From Pteria penguin (Eukaryota; Mollusca; Bivalvia; Pterioida; Pteriidae), in contig CM068582.1 of NCBI GenBank assembly GCA_035048485.1, positions 16,929,269 to 16,993,268 of the forward strand: 64,000 nt of DNA, read 5' to 3'. Shown here piece by piece: positions 34,423 through 46,316 of this stretch. How positions within the stretch are numbered: position 1 is the stretch's first letter; each line of letters starts with the position of its first letter. The notes under the pieces were generated by a model. That model was not told the origin of the DNA. It made no database searches and saw only the letters and a list, made by a program, of their open reading frames with translations. The translations under genes were made by a program, and so were the position numbers.

Positions 34423-36439
34423 ATTTACGTCTGAGTATTTAGTAGACAATACAATATGATGTTCTCTAAATGTATTTCTTACTTTTCATCATACGTTCAG
34501 GCCTTTAACACTCAGGATAAAATTTCGATGCATCTATAATTGAATTATAAAACATGGAATTGTTGTAATATGTATGCAGGAAAGAAGATCAGATGTTGTC
34601 ATAGATCATTATATAGTGACGCTCAAAATCAACATATTCAAAGAGCAAATGTCGCAACGGCAAAGATATGCGTATTCAATGATTATTCAAAATTTTGCTT
34701 TCATGGCTATGGCTACACTCTTTTATTGAAAGGACTTACATTCGTTCCTACATCCTCTAACTCAAATATTAGGTGACATATTACAGATTTGGATGAATTT
34801 GCTAAACAGCGCAATTCATCTTCTTTGAAGATAAACTCGGGCTGCCCCAATATGCATCTGAGAATTACTTTGATAAAACTTAATTAGAACTGTCATCTGT
34901 TTCAATTAGATGTCATGAAGATAATTTAAACAAAGAGAAAAAGAAAGACTTGTTATCATTGAAAAACAATCAGCTACTTTTGATCAAAAAGGCAGATAAA
35001 TGTAACGAACACTATTGTCATAAAGAAAGATAAATGTATCTATCCAGTCCAAACATTTCGAAGTTAAAAGCGTAAACGTACAATCTATACAAACTATTAT
35101 ACATTACAAGTATATCGATATGTTTTCTAATGGCATTCTAATTCACAATCTACAAATAGATTTTTCAAAAATTTGTGCACATATACTTGCTCTTTAAGAT
35201 ACTGAAAGGGTTGATTTTTATCTGCCTTTACGGATAGCCCTAGATTAGGTAACTGGGTGACCAGTTATGCCAACTTATAGAATTGGATAATATTTTGATT
35301 ATTTCTCTGTTACGATCAGTCAAATGCAATTTACTAATATCAAGGACATTGGCGATTTCAAAACCAAAAATGACTTATTGCGCCTACTATCAACCATTGT
35401 ACCCCTCTGATGTAACAAACATGTATACAAATAAAGACTTTGATGAGTTTCTAACTGCTGTTGAAGACACATACAGAAATGTTGAAAAAATTCTTTAATA
35501 TAAGATATTAACATAATCTTTAATTATGACAATACTTGAGAAAACAAATATTCTGAGTTCAAAAGTAAATATTATCAACAGAATTTTTTTTACATTTTAT
35601 TAGATTATTATTACAACAGGATCGAGGGTATCATCAAAAGTTTCGGACATTAGAATGTACAAAATTACGCAAATAATAACGACACACTTCCCAAACACAA
35701 AAGAAATGGTTATTTCACGGAAGTTCTTTGATATTGAATATAGCTGACATAAATATCTGAAGTTTACATTTGAATTCTCTAATGACTCAGCGATGTTTCT
35801 TGAAACAACAGTATATAAAAGGCACTTATTCATTTAAAACTATATATATTAATTTATGTATCAAAGCAAGAAATTATAAGAGTATTTCCTGAAAACTTAC
35901 GACAGCTTAGAAAGTCTAACGAGTTTAAAAACCTGAGATTTAGCTACTACCAATTGAAGATGGAAAAATGATCACATAAAGATGGCGACCTCTTACAACA
36001 GGTTAATTTGTATAAACAATAAATTGTACAGAGAGAGATAGTTGTTTAAGATAGATGATCACTTATCACCGGTAGTCTTTAAACACAACTGACCGTTTTA
36101 TATGTTTGGATTGATTATCATTTATCAATTCATATTCATATTAATTTCACATCGAACAAAGAAAGTGTCAGTTTTCCTGTAGTGACCTATTTAATAATAC
36201 ACTTGCATTTTCATCAGTTTTTTGCAATTCCATTTATTTGGTCACCTTGAATACTACATTATCTTTTACTGTTTCTGTAATCATTCATATAAAATCAGAC
36301 ATAATTCTGAACGTAAATAAAAGAACTTTCTTTACAATCACTTCAAATATAATCACAATATTGATAACACTATTATTACTCCTACTGAAAATATTACATT
36401 ACTGCCTGAAGAAACTAAGTCTGAAATGAAAAAACGATG

Positions 36440-39060
36440 TTTAGTTGCTGAACATTATTGTATTAAACATCTACAAAATCCATATCCCCTTGGTCTCGAT
36501 GACCGAATTTTTCAACATGGTAACATTTTCTCTTACAATAACAATATATTTTCATTAAGACTATATGTTTTAAAAGAGGAAACACAGGTCGCACGGTCGT
36601 CGCCGTAAAGGCAACCGCAGGAGACATGGTAGGTTATATAGTTCATCAGACGATCTACTGTGGATAGCCAGAAATAAAGGTCGTCACGAACTTCTACACA
36701 CACTATCGTCTATTCCGATCATCAGATTGAAACCTATCCTGTTTGAGGCTGATTTAAGAAGTTTACATCATACGAATTGATTTAGACTGAAAATAATTGT
36801 AGCGTTTTATATAACAAACTTTACCTACGTATACCATCTCTTCCTTCTAAATCGCTAAATGCTTAATATTTCTAATATTTTTCGTGATCATAAACTCAAA
36901 TCTTAAATTCCGCAGTATTTCGAAAATCTTAAAGCACCCCTGATTTGCTATCATTACAAAAAACCTTATGTTTAATTTCAATGCAGTCACATGTTACACT
37001 AATACCTTTGGCTCTATTCCATCGTCCTGTTCATGCAATAATTCTAAATTCATTTATCAGCCTCCGGGCCACATTATTACAGGTGATTTTAATATTTCTG
37101 ACAAATGTCTACGTTCACATTCTAATAAAGAGCCAAAGTAAAAATTACCTTCCAGGATAGATTTTACCAAATGCTGGGGTATTGTTGAAGAAGCATTAAA
37201 CAATTATTGTAAATGAAGAAGGTGTAAAAATACATGCTTTGAATGACTGGAAAAGTGAAATCTGAAAAATTATCAATATTTGTATCGATAATTTTATAAT
37301 TACTCCCCATTTATTCAAACAGCCATATAATATACTTGTCCAGTCTATAAAAAAGAAAACGGCTGATTTACATAATACTTATGTCTTCATACCTGCTGAC
37401 AAAGCAGCTAATGATAATATCATTGTTTGAAAAATTTACTATATTGTAGTTCTTAAAATTGAATTGAACTCAATTACTTTTGGTCAATTAAAATTTTTAA
37501 AGAAGTCATTGAAAATTCCTAATAACGTTTTACTGTTGATTTTTTTTTTTATTTTTATATCATTACGTGTTTTACAATACCTTACGTGTTTATATTTTTA
37601 TGACCTCTCAATATGCGATACCTGTTGACCCTTGTTCTTTACATGGAGGATTATTTATAAATTTTCAAATGTACGTCCTTTGATTGTTCTGCTGTTACGG
37701 TGAGTGGGAAGGTGGGCCCGTAAACCGGTTAACCACACCATTTGTTTGGCTTTTGTCAAATTAAATGACCGTCTTAAGTCGGTATCGTAATTGCACTACA
37801 ATCAAATATTTTTGTAATGTGTTATATGTACTAGTATAGTATTGACATTCATGTATTGTATAGCTCCATGGTGACTTCTGCCACATAACTGAGCCAGTAA
37901 CTCCTCTTTTTTCGACACTTTATACCTCTCATGTTGTGGTGTTTCGATGAAGAGTCTTAATCATACATGTGGACTTCGATTACATCTGGATCAATATTGA
38001 AATATTGGACTTGTACTGAGTTGTGTAATACCATCACATTTTTGATGGATAGTAGTCATGTATAAATTAATGGCAAGGTTTATCCAATGATTATTGGGAT
38101 TCCTATGGGCAGCAACTTCGCTCCTCTTATAGCAGATTTATACTCTTATGAGAGGGAAATTATGCATTCTGTTTATACCTCAAAACGTTTCGACCTTATT
38201 GATAAGTTCAATGACACCTCTTGATATCTTGATGATATTTCAGTAATCGATAACCCTGAGTTTGAAATCTATATTACTGACATTTATCCACCTAAACGCA
38301 AAACTAATATTTCTGATCAGAAAGGACCTTTCTTTGACTTAAATATTAAAATCATTACCAACATTATTTATACCAACATATATGATAAACATGACGACTT
38401 TGGATTTCCTATTGTAAATTTCCGTTATTTACATGGTGATATCCCCAGACTCAAATCATATGGTATTTATATTTGTCAATTGGTTAGGTTCACTAGAGCC
38501 TTCACTAACGTTTTGGATTTTACGCAAAAAAAAAAAATCCCTGATTATGTTTAAACTTCTAACTCAGAGTTATCGATATCATAAACTGAAAAACGATCTT
38601 ATTCAGACATTTTATCTAAATCCGGAAATTTGACTTTCCAACAATTCGTATCCAACGGAATTTCCCATCTCAATTTCTATGGTGATCTAGTGTAAACATT
38701 AAAGAGGGTCGAAGGTTTCGATAATTTCATATCGGCAAGTTCTAAAGTTATTTAACACCGTCGACACCGACAGTTTGAAATCATCGCTAAGACCATAGGC
38801 CTTGTGTAGGGTCCCTCTACATCTCAGTTCTGACTTTTACTTGAGTGTTGCGCGCTGACTAACAGGGGGTAGGAACTCTATGACGGACATTGTTCAAACC
38901 TTGTCAGAGGAGGCAAGGTCCTGATCCTCGTGCCTTCTGACTTAGTCGGGACTCCTATTGATAAAGGATCTGAGCTCGCTTACAGACGGACAGAGCACGG
39001 TTTACTCATGTTGGTGTCGAATTACATTTTTATACCAACAAATAATTCTTTAAATATTTC
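36440..39060 (+). pseudogene. Decayed RT retroelement (family A, probably Penelope-like), split by a nested insertion
   Basis: Successive fragments in several frames give, in order: YPLGLDDRIFQHGNIFS (near 36480), the basic GRRRKGNRRRHGR (36590), IPQYFENLKAPLICYHYKKP (36910), PPGHIITGDFNISDKCLRS (37060), VFIPADKAA (37385), then after the nested element IGIPMGSNFAPLIADLY (38095), YLDD (38225, preceded by an in-frame TGA), IYDKHDDFGFPIVNF (38375) and SYGIYICQLVRF (38455). G(S/T)NxAPLxADL and YLDD are RT motifs. Frameshifts and stops throughout show it is dead. The YPxGLDDR piece before the RT resembles the end of a GIY-YIG-type region seen in Penelope-like elements with an N-terminal endonuclease; that clade assignment is inference. 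A diverged 3' tail follows to ~39060. Confidence 0.75.
37545..37912 (+). mobile_element. Young 5'-truncated family A copy nested in an older RT element
   Basis: About 365 bases are almost identical to the last part of the copies at 25.4-26.1 kb and 57.0-57.7 kb. Shared landmarks are GACCTCTCAATATGCGATAC, GTGGGCCCGTAAACCGGTT and the end CTCCTCTTTTTTC. Host-element coding lies on both sides (VFIPADKAA before, the RT palm after), so this is an insertion. The region that should hold the RT fingers is missing at the junction, so a deletion accompanied or followed it. No clear target duplication is visible. Confidence 0.8.
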
Positions 39061-39841
39061 GTGTGAAAATATATTATGAACTCTGGTCTTTGGAAACCTG
39101 TAGATTCTTGTTCTCTATATGGAGAATTATTTTTTTTTTACCTGGCCAAAATGAGTCACATTAGCAATACGCGAGGAAGTGTCATACACCGACTTAAGTC
39201 TGAAAACTAGCCACATTGGAAACACGATAATCTGCATAGATGATAAGAGGGAAGGGAACTCACATTTGTCACCAAAAAGCACACAGCGTCAATATTTCTA
39301 GACTACCTTTCTAAAATATTAGAGGAAAAGGAATACGAAATATTTTCGCATGCGCGCAGACACAACAAATAATAGTGTTTCTGCCACTGAAGGAATTGTC
39401 AGGATTTGTGAAAACTTTGACATGTAAGAATTCTAAGAATATGTTAATATAATTCCAAACAGCCTAACGATATTAATGAAGCAACTGGAAACATAAATCA
39501 ATCTGACAATGATAATGACAGTGGAAACCTCAAGGAAGATAAGAAGAGTTAACAATACAGGATCAAAAGAATGTTATCCCAATTAAATGTTAAATGATAC
39601 CTCAAAGGAATTCGAGCATATATAAACAAAACTATAGCTCTGGTTCTTCTTATTGGTCTCCATTAGAGTATACTACATACCTGCCATTATTTTCATTAAA
39701 ACATTATTTTCTCTTTAGTTAATTTTCTTTTGACCAAGAATTGTTCTATCCTCTACTACAGGCCACGACAAATAATAAACGGTATTTTACCTGATTTGTT
39801 ATAGAAATTATGTTTTCCTCTGTTTCATATTCGATCCTATG

Positions 39842-39995
39842 TATCTCGGTACAAGAGGTGCTCGGCTCGTGAATTGGAGGTCTTGGGTTCAACCCCTACT
39901 GTTGGTACACTAGTGTTCTGTTTTTCGGATGAGACAGCGATAATCAATCCCTTTCTTTCGTCCCATTATCTAACAGAGGCATCTGTGCGTTACAA
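39842..39995 (+). mobile_element. SINE-like segment inside direct copy 2
   Basis: It has an A-box-like TATCTCGGTAC (39842) and a B-box-like GGTTCAACCCC (39886-39896), then GTTCTGTTTTTCGGATGAGA as in the 43.6-kb SINE body. It sits at the position homologous to 34262-34335 in direct copy 1. Decayed. Confidence 0.6.
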
Positions 39996-41099
39996 TGTTA
40001 ATAGACAGGTTGAATTTCTGGTGCATCTGTAATTGAATTAAATAACATGGAAAGACTTTTCAGTATAGAGAAAAAGGACAGGTGGTATCATAAATCATTA
40101 TTCATTGATGTACGAAATCTACGTATTCAAAACAACAAACGTCTCTGAAGCGAAGATATGTGTTTTCAATTTATCAAAATGTTGCATTCAGAACCATGAA
40201 TAGAATCTATTATGGAACGGACTTACATTCCTATAATTCTAATGTTAAGGGATAGATTCTTACAGATTTTTGACGAAATTGCTCCACAATGCATTTCATC
40301 TTTTCAAGACAAATGGGGGCTGGGCCAATATACAGTGAATATTACACGATAACACGTAACTAGAATTGTCATCTGTTTTAGTTAAATTTCATGAAAATAG
40401 TTTAAACAGAAAAGGACACTCTTGTCATAAATGAAGAAACATTAATTTATTATTGAGAAGACAAATAAAAGTAAGCTATTGTCATAAAGAAGTAAAGAAA
40501 AAAGAAAAAAATATATCTATCCAAACCAAACATTGTCTCAAATTAATAAGCGGAAACCTACAATCTTTTCTAACTATCCGACATAAGTAATCGATATGTT
40601 TTCTAATGGAATGTTAGATATTTTTCCCAGTCTACAATAAAGTTTTCAAAAACATGCGGACATTTATACTTGCTCCTTAATAAACTCAAGGGTTCGTTTC
40701 CGTCTTATTTTACAAGAGGTCCATGTAGCCTTACAGATCGACCAGCTAACTTACAGATGTACCAGCTTACAGTTTTGCGAATATTTAGATTAATTCTTTT
40801 TTCTATCGTTCAAAATCGGTTTACTAATAATTAAGACGTTACAAAATTTCATTGAAAAAAGAATTACTCATTGTGCCTACCACCCCATATTGTACTTATA
40901 ATGTCTAATGTAATAAGAGTATATATGAACATGGAATTTAATTACTTTCTACTGTAGTTGAAGACGCGCTGTTTCCTATTTCGTATTTTTATTAAGAAAA
41001 TACTTGAAAAAAAGCACAACAATTTTGAGTTCAAGAACAAATTAATGCATGCGCAATGTGATCTAGTGTATCACAAAAATTATCAAACATCAGAATGTT

Positions 41100-42060
41100 T
41101 TAGATTAATCTAAGATAATCGCTAAGACAATAAGTCTTGTATTGAACCTCTTTACAGATTTTTTTCTGGAGCGTTGCACTCTGACTAACAGGGATAAGGG
41201 CATTCTATGAATGGCCTTATCTAAACCTCCTCACAGGTGGTAAGGTCCTGAGCCTTGTCCCCTCTGACTGTTAGTCGTGACTCCGATGGCACAGGGACCT
41301 TATCTCGCTTTTAGCAGAACACTGTGGGCTCAGATTGAGGTATGCATGAAATTTATTCTCAAATTAACACCAGCCACTTGCTTTGAACACATGAAATGAC
41401 AATTTCTGTCACTGTACACATATTGTAAAATTTCATTGTAGTTAAGTCAAGAGGTAAATTGCATTCAATCTCTCAGAAATTCCCAGGTGTATATATGTGA
41501 TATAGAGTGCAATGACCTTAAGCTTATTGGATGCATTTAAATCTAGATAGTGTGAAATCGGAGAATCGTTTATGAAGTGACTCTGTTGACAACGCAATGT
41601 TTATCGCTTAACAGGTTTCCTCTAGTTCACAAGGGCATTACAATATTTGAGTCGGCCCATCGTATACATACTTCAGTATCTCGTGTATTGTGCATTGACG
41701 TCACTTTTGTATTTGAATAGTAATTTTTTTAGCCATTATACTTACTTATGTGTAAGTTTACGACCTCTCAAAATGGGTATTCTATTCGTCTTTGATCTGT
41801 ATGGAGTATAATATATATATTGTATAATATATTTAAATGTATGTCCTTTAATCGTTCTGTCGTTATGCTTAGTGGGAAGGTGGACCCATAAACCATTTAA
41901 GCACACCAGTCGAATAACTAATGTTACTCCAATTGACCATCCTAATCCAGTGATTCAACTGCATTACAAATGATTTATTGTGATGTATTTCTATGTCTTT
42001 ATTGTTTGCTTGTCATCCTCTGCTGTGACTTGTGTCATATGGCTGAGTCGGATGTCTTTA
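41100..42060 (+). mobile_element. Old family A 3' end, interrupted by another repeat
   Basis: The proximal 3' tail (GCGTTGCACTCTGACTAACA, then CCCCTCTGACTGTTAGTCG) is at 41100-41335. The distal tail (TTACGACCTCTCAAAATG, AGTGGGAAGGTGGACCCATA, then GTCATATGGCTGAGTCGG) is at about 41725-42060. The ~390 bases between them are a different repeat, also present at 44.54-44.91 kb, so the tail was split by an insertion. Confidence 0.7.
41336..41725 (+). repeat. ~370-bp dispersed repeat, copy 1 (inserted in a retroelement tail)
   Basis: It shares with 44537-44905 the ordered blocks ATGAAATTTATTC, CACTTGCTTTGAA, TTCCCAGGTGTATATATGTG, GAATCGTTTAT, CAAGGGCA and CTTCAGTATCTC. No coding frame, RNA polymerase III box or clear terminal inverted repeat is visible, so the class is unknown. 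Interruption of a family A tail shows that it is mobile or was copied in. Confidence 0.65.
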
Positions 42061-42450
42061 TGCTTTCTCTCAATAATAATGACACAATTCCCACAGGCAA
42101 ACGGAAGTCTTGTTTTACAGTAGATATAAACATGATAATTTATGGTGAAATTCTTGAATTCTTTGAAAATGGAGTAGCTGGAGTCGAAATCTGAAGTTTA
42201 CATTCGAAACCTCGAATTAATCATCGATTTGTCTTGACACAATGGTATATAAAAGCACTTATTCAACAACTTTGAAACACTTCATGTCAAACATGTATTA
42301 AACCAACAAATAACTTCCAGTATTTGCTCGGATAAAGCGTCCCTAACAAATCATTAAAAGGCTCTACCAAGGTTGAGAGGGTGAATGCTCTTGACACCTT
42401 GGAAATACCTAACGATGTGAATAACTTCTAATTCCTCTTACATGACATTA

Positions 42451-43570
42451 TAGGGCATTTGTTGGGCATTACTTCTCTAATATAGAACTAGACATTAAAT
42501 GCGTAGAGATGACAGATATTCGGCTTTTTACTGAAAGATATCTGAATAGAAATGATAAAACGTCCTCCGAAGGGAAATAAATAAATAACAAGATTTGTGT
42601 ACGATGTCCGTTAATATTTATAATTGAATACCCTTCTTACCTAAACTGTATTAAATGGTGGGGTTTTTTTAAATACTGGAATACCATGACATGCAGAATG
42701 TGAGGCAATCTTTTAAACTGATTGCGTTACATCATATAGGACAGCAATGGGATAAGCGCTTATCACTATATGATTTAAAGGTAACCTTTAATGAAGCGGA
42801 CCTTATGGTCAAAGAACAGTAATCAACGAGAGCCGTGATTGGCTGATGTAATGTAGGGAGAGAGTGACTACTATTTTGATGTATCAGGAGCTGTGATTGC
42901 ATGAAATTATTTGATCGATCTATAAATAAAAATTCATTCTGCTGTAAAATCATGAATTTTTATCTCATTTCGCTAATGTAAAAATATTATGACCTAAAAA
43001 GGGGTTGTTCTTTACATTTTACTCTTCCAGCATGATTTTCTCGAAATTAAGGTGAATAACCTATGGTAAACTGTTAAAATTCTGATAGAGGAAGGTCTGA
43101 AAAACATTTTGATATATTGATCATATACAGCTAAAATTTAAGTTGTTGTGTAAATCTTGCTGGAAGTTTGGTAATTTAACATGGAACCCTATGGGAAATT
43201 GAATTACCATGCTTTGACCTATAATGGTCAGTGGAACAAACTATTCTCTATCAATGAAAATCGCAATCATAATCTATGATATAAATGAGTGAATGTCGGG
43301 TCGTAGTATGACGTTTATATAAATGTTTATAGACCATTCTGTCTAAATCAATAGTTTCATTCCAACGTTCAGATACGACATTAATTTTCCATTTACTTTA
43401 CATACTGCTATTGCACTCATTTTCATTCTAACTGAACAATGATATATTTAAGGGCCATCCTTGATGAAATATTCTTCTATCACAAAATGTTAATACAAAA
43501 TACGGAAGTAACCATGACCATTGGTGGACATTCACGGACCCCTGTCACAGTATATTAAAATGATTGTGAA
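42451..43570. other. Unassigned stretch with short perfect palindromes
   Basis: 42720-42960 has the palindromes GATAAGCGCTTATC (42751) and AAAGGTAACCTTT (42777) followed by AGAGCCGTGATTGGCTGAT. It looks like part of a repeat, but no second copy occurs in this window. The 73-aa minus ORF there has no domain. Confidence 0.4.
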
Positions 43571-43584
43571 CCAACACTTTGTAT

Positions 43585-43859
43585 TTGATTGTTTGATTAT
43601 TGTTTTACGTCACTCCACGATTATTTCACGTATATGGTGACGGCATCTGCCTGATGCATTGCATACAAATTTAGACCTTTGCAACGGACCCACCCGAAGC
43701 AGTGAGGGATCTTTTACGTGCCACGCCTACCGTGACACGGGACCTCGGTTTTTACTGTCTCATCCGAAAGACAGAACACCGGTGTGCCCCGGGCGGGAGT
43801 CGAACCCGCGACCTCTCGATCACGAGCCGAGCACCTTATCCACTAGGCCACACCGGCTT
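43585..43859 (-). mobile_element. Full-length tRNA-headed SINE with perfect 14-bp target duplication
   Basis: Flanks CCAACACTTTGTAT at 43571-43584 and 43860-43873 are identical. On the minus strand the head is tRNA(Arg)-like, with an A box at 43840-43850 (TGGCCTAGTGG) and a B box at 43796-43806 (GGTTCGACTCC). The body includes GTTCTGTCTTTCGGATGAGA and the 3' end GTGACGTAAAACAATAATC. Intact duplications and promoter boxes point to a recent insertion. The 80-aa ORF across it is an artefact. Confidence 0.88.
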
Positions 43860-43923
43860 CCAACACTTTGTATAAAGTGTCATGTTAAGAAAATAATATA
43901 ACATTAATGACACATTAAAAATT

Positions 43924-43974
43924 CGTTAAATAAATAAATAAATAAATAATATTATTATCATTATCATCAATATA

Positions 43975-44007
<33 letters not shown>

Positions 44008-44175
44008 TTGTTTGTTTTGGGTTTCTTTTTCTGAGGGGGTGGGGAGCGGTTTGTTTGTTTGTTTTTCTTTTTTTTTTTTTTTTTTTGTTTTTGTTTTTTT
44101 GTTTGTTTGTTTGTTTGGGTTTTTTGGCGGGGGATGTTTTCATTGTATTGTTTACGTTTTTAATTTTTTTTTCTG
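43924..44175. repeat. (TAAA)n, (AAT)n and T/G-rich low-complexity tract
   Basis: TAAA repeat at 43925-43950, AAT repeat at about 43975-44004, then a T-rich stretch with GTTTGTTTGTTT to ~44175. No coding. Confidence 0.8.
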
Positions 44176-44536
44176 TACGAATCTAACAGGTAGATACTTC
44201 ACCATATGAAATAATATTGGCAAAAACAAACAAACCGCTTGTTTTTACTGAAAACATTCTTAAGATATTTTCGAACATTCCATTTTCCTCCAGTGTTTAA
44301 AATGACTGTCACAATATACGTAAATCGATTTTGATATAGTGTTTTATCACAATTAAGTAAATATATTTTGTCAGATTATTTTATGTAATGTTAGTAAATC
44401 ACATCATAACTGAATGGTCTCTAATAGTAATAGAAGATACCTGTTTTGAATTGCGCAGATAACCAATTAGAATGTATAAAGTTATTACATTTCACTAACT
44501 TTTATTCAAGAAGTTCATCTTGTTCGACTACTTAAC

Positions 44537-44905
44537 TATGTATGAAATTTATTCCCATATCAACACTAGCCACTTGCTTTGAAAACATGAAATGACAAAT
44601 TACTAGCACAGTTCAGAAATTATGAGATTTCACTATAGTTAATTCAAGAGGTAATCTCTTAGTTCGGATTAAAATCATTCCCAGGTGTATATATGTGATA
44701 TGAAGTGGGATGTCCTGAAGCTAATTGGATGCATTTGAATCTAGATAGTTTGAAATCTGCGAATCGTTTATAAAGCGACTCTGCTGTTTATCTCTTAGCA
44801 GGTTTTCTCCAGTGTACAAGGGCAATAAAATGTTTGCTTTTGTCACATAGTATACATGCTTCAGTATCTCATGCATGTTTTATCATAGTTTGCATTCGAA
44901 TTAAT
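44537..44905 (+). repeat. ~370-bp dispersed repeat, copy 2
   Basis: Colinear with the insert at 41336-41725 (about 3.2 kb away, same orientation), with roughly three quarters of positions matching by eye. It starts TATGTATGAAATTTATTC and similarity fades after CTTCAGTATCTC at 44859-44870 and a short AT-rich end. Confidence 0.65.
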
Positions 44906-46261
44906 TTCATTGTCAATTTCAGAATAGCGTTTACATAATGCTTAGGGTTGCTTTGGTTTCCATGCAATACAAAACATATTCCGTCTGTAAATTATATTGT
45001 AATGTTTAAACATATCAAATGTTTTAAATATTAGTGTAACACAAGGGATGAGATAAAACATCTTTCCGTTTGTTGTTTAACATCTGGTCTTTCATCGTCT
45101 ATCCTTTCCTTGAGCTACTTTCTTGCAGTAGCTCCTTCATTTTTCACCCCTATGATTTGCTTACATGCCTCAAAAATATTTAAGTACAAGGACAGGAAAA
45201 AGTATCACTTATTTAAGATATTAAAGTGTTGTTTTGAAATCAATATTCCGTTTGCCTAAAGTCTTAAGTCATAAAACATGAAAGCAGAGATGATGTTAAT
45301 TTTCAAGGACTTTTCAAGTATTCTTTGAATTTAGTTTCATATTTCCTGGAATTTTCTGCTTCAAGTTCAGCAGTAGCCAATTAATGCTGACTATAACCTG
45401 TTTTTACCAATCTACTGCAGCATAGATTTAATATCTATTCAGAAAAATGTATTGTTATTTCAGGCAGAACATTGTGAAATGCTGGTGACTACAACTACCT
45501 TTAGAAAAGCAAGTCACCAGCATCCCAGAATGTTTTACACAGATATGACTATGGTAGACAATACCAAAGAATATTGAATCGGAAATCCAGAGAGATCTTT
45601 GTGTAGACATGAATACCAACAGAGATAGTGATGTCAGAAAGCTTAGGTGTACCCTCGACATAAGTACTTTTTAGGGGGGTGGGGGGGGGTTGAAAATTAC
45701 CAATCATGTTGATATTTCTAATACATATTTTTATTACATTTTCTACAATATTGTATCATGTACGTAGCACAGTATAATTGCATGTATTAATTATATCTTG
45801 TATATATCATATCATAACAAGACCTAACCTATAGTGTGATTATTTACAGGACTTTCAAAGTATGTTTTAATATGAATAATGTCATTTTCCAGTTGTATCT
45901 CCATACAAACATGAAATGAAATGTAAAGGATAGAATGCATGCCAACATATTTGGTAATTTCAATTATTTATTTTGAAAACTGAATCGGACTGAGACAGCG
46001 TAACAGAATCAACATCTTGGCTCACTGAAAGTAATTTCTATAAAGGACGGGCAAATGTTTTACAAACACACCTTGTTTGTATTTTTAGTTTTCTAAGGTA
46101 GATATTGCATATTTTTAGCAGACCCAGAGAAAGCTTGATGTATTGAAAGGTAAGAAGACTTGTATATGACTATCCTTAAAAATCAGAACCTCTAAGAAAA
46201 CATTCTGCCATGAGTTCGTGTTACCCTATTACATAGAAGACTAAGACTTCCAGTCGCCATA

Positions 46262-46316
46262 TGGGTGAAATATTCCCGGCGCGACGTAAAACAATAATAT
46301 ATCTATCTATCTATCT
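46262..46316 (+). repeat. SINE 3'-end fragment with short TATC tail
   Basis: GTGAAATATTCCCGGCGCG and ACGTAAAACAATAAT match the SINE 3' ends at 29640 and 43600. They are followed by (TATC)n. No head is present. Confidence 0.5.

Larger units (their letters stand above)
33440..35950 (+). pseudogene. Long decayed retroelement-like unit, direct copy 1
   Basis: It is colinear with 39150-42450. Matching blocks include CGACTTAAGTCTGAAAACT-like (33490), GAACTCACATTTG (33581), TCCTCTACTACAG (34166), CATCTATAATTGAATTA (34531), TGTCATCTGTTTCAATTA (34891) and TGTTTTCTAATGGCATT (35121). Broken coding gives TLLLKGLTFVPTSSNSN (near 34720) and NQLLLIKKADKCN (near 34970). Both resemble the conserved N-terminal region of Penelope-type RT proteins (GLxFxPT; KADKG), but no catalytic YxDD is recognised. 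A tRNA-like segment lies inside at 34262-34335. Homology is clear; the class assignment is tentative. Confidence 0.55.
39150..42450 (+). pseudogene. Long decayed retroelement-like unit, direct copy 2
   Basis: This is the second copy of the unit at 33.44-35.95 kb. The offset shrinks smoothly from 5700 to 5476 bases along the alignment, so indels have accumulated but order is kept. It holds the same tRNA-like segment at the same relative place (39842-39900). The remnant LTFL...SNVKG (near 40230) matches LTFVPT...SNIR of copy 1. The segment from about 41024 matches the sequence following a TGAGTTCAA block in copy 1 (35553) and a third partial copy (31460). A family A tail and another repeat interrupt it at 41.1-42.06 kb. 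Confidence 0.5.

Noticed and set aside
43786..43858. tRNA(Arg) gene on the minus strand
   Set aside because: Same reason: it is the head of a SINE with perfect 14-bp target duplications.
45463..45580. Possible internal exon after a TTATTTCAG acceptor-like site
   Set aside because: About 38 open codons followed by stops, no donor and no recognised family.
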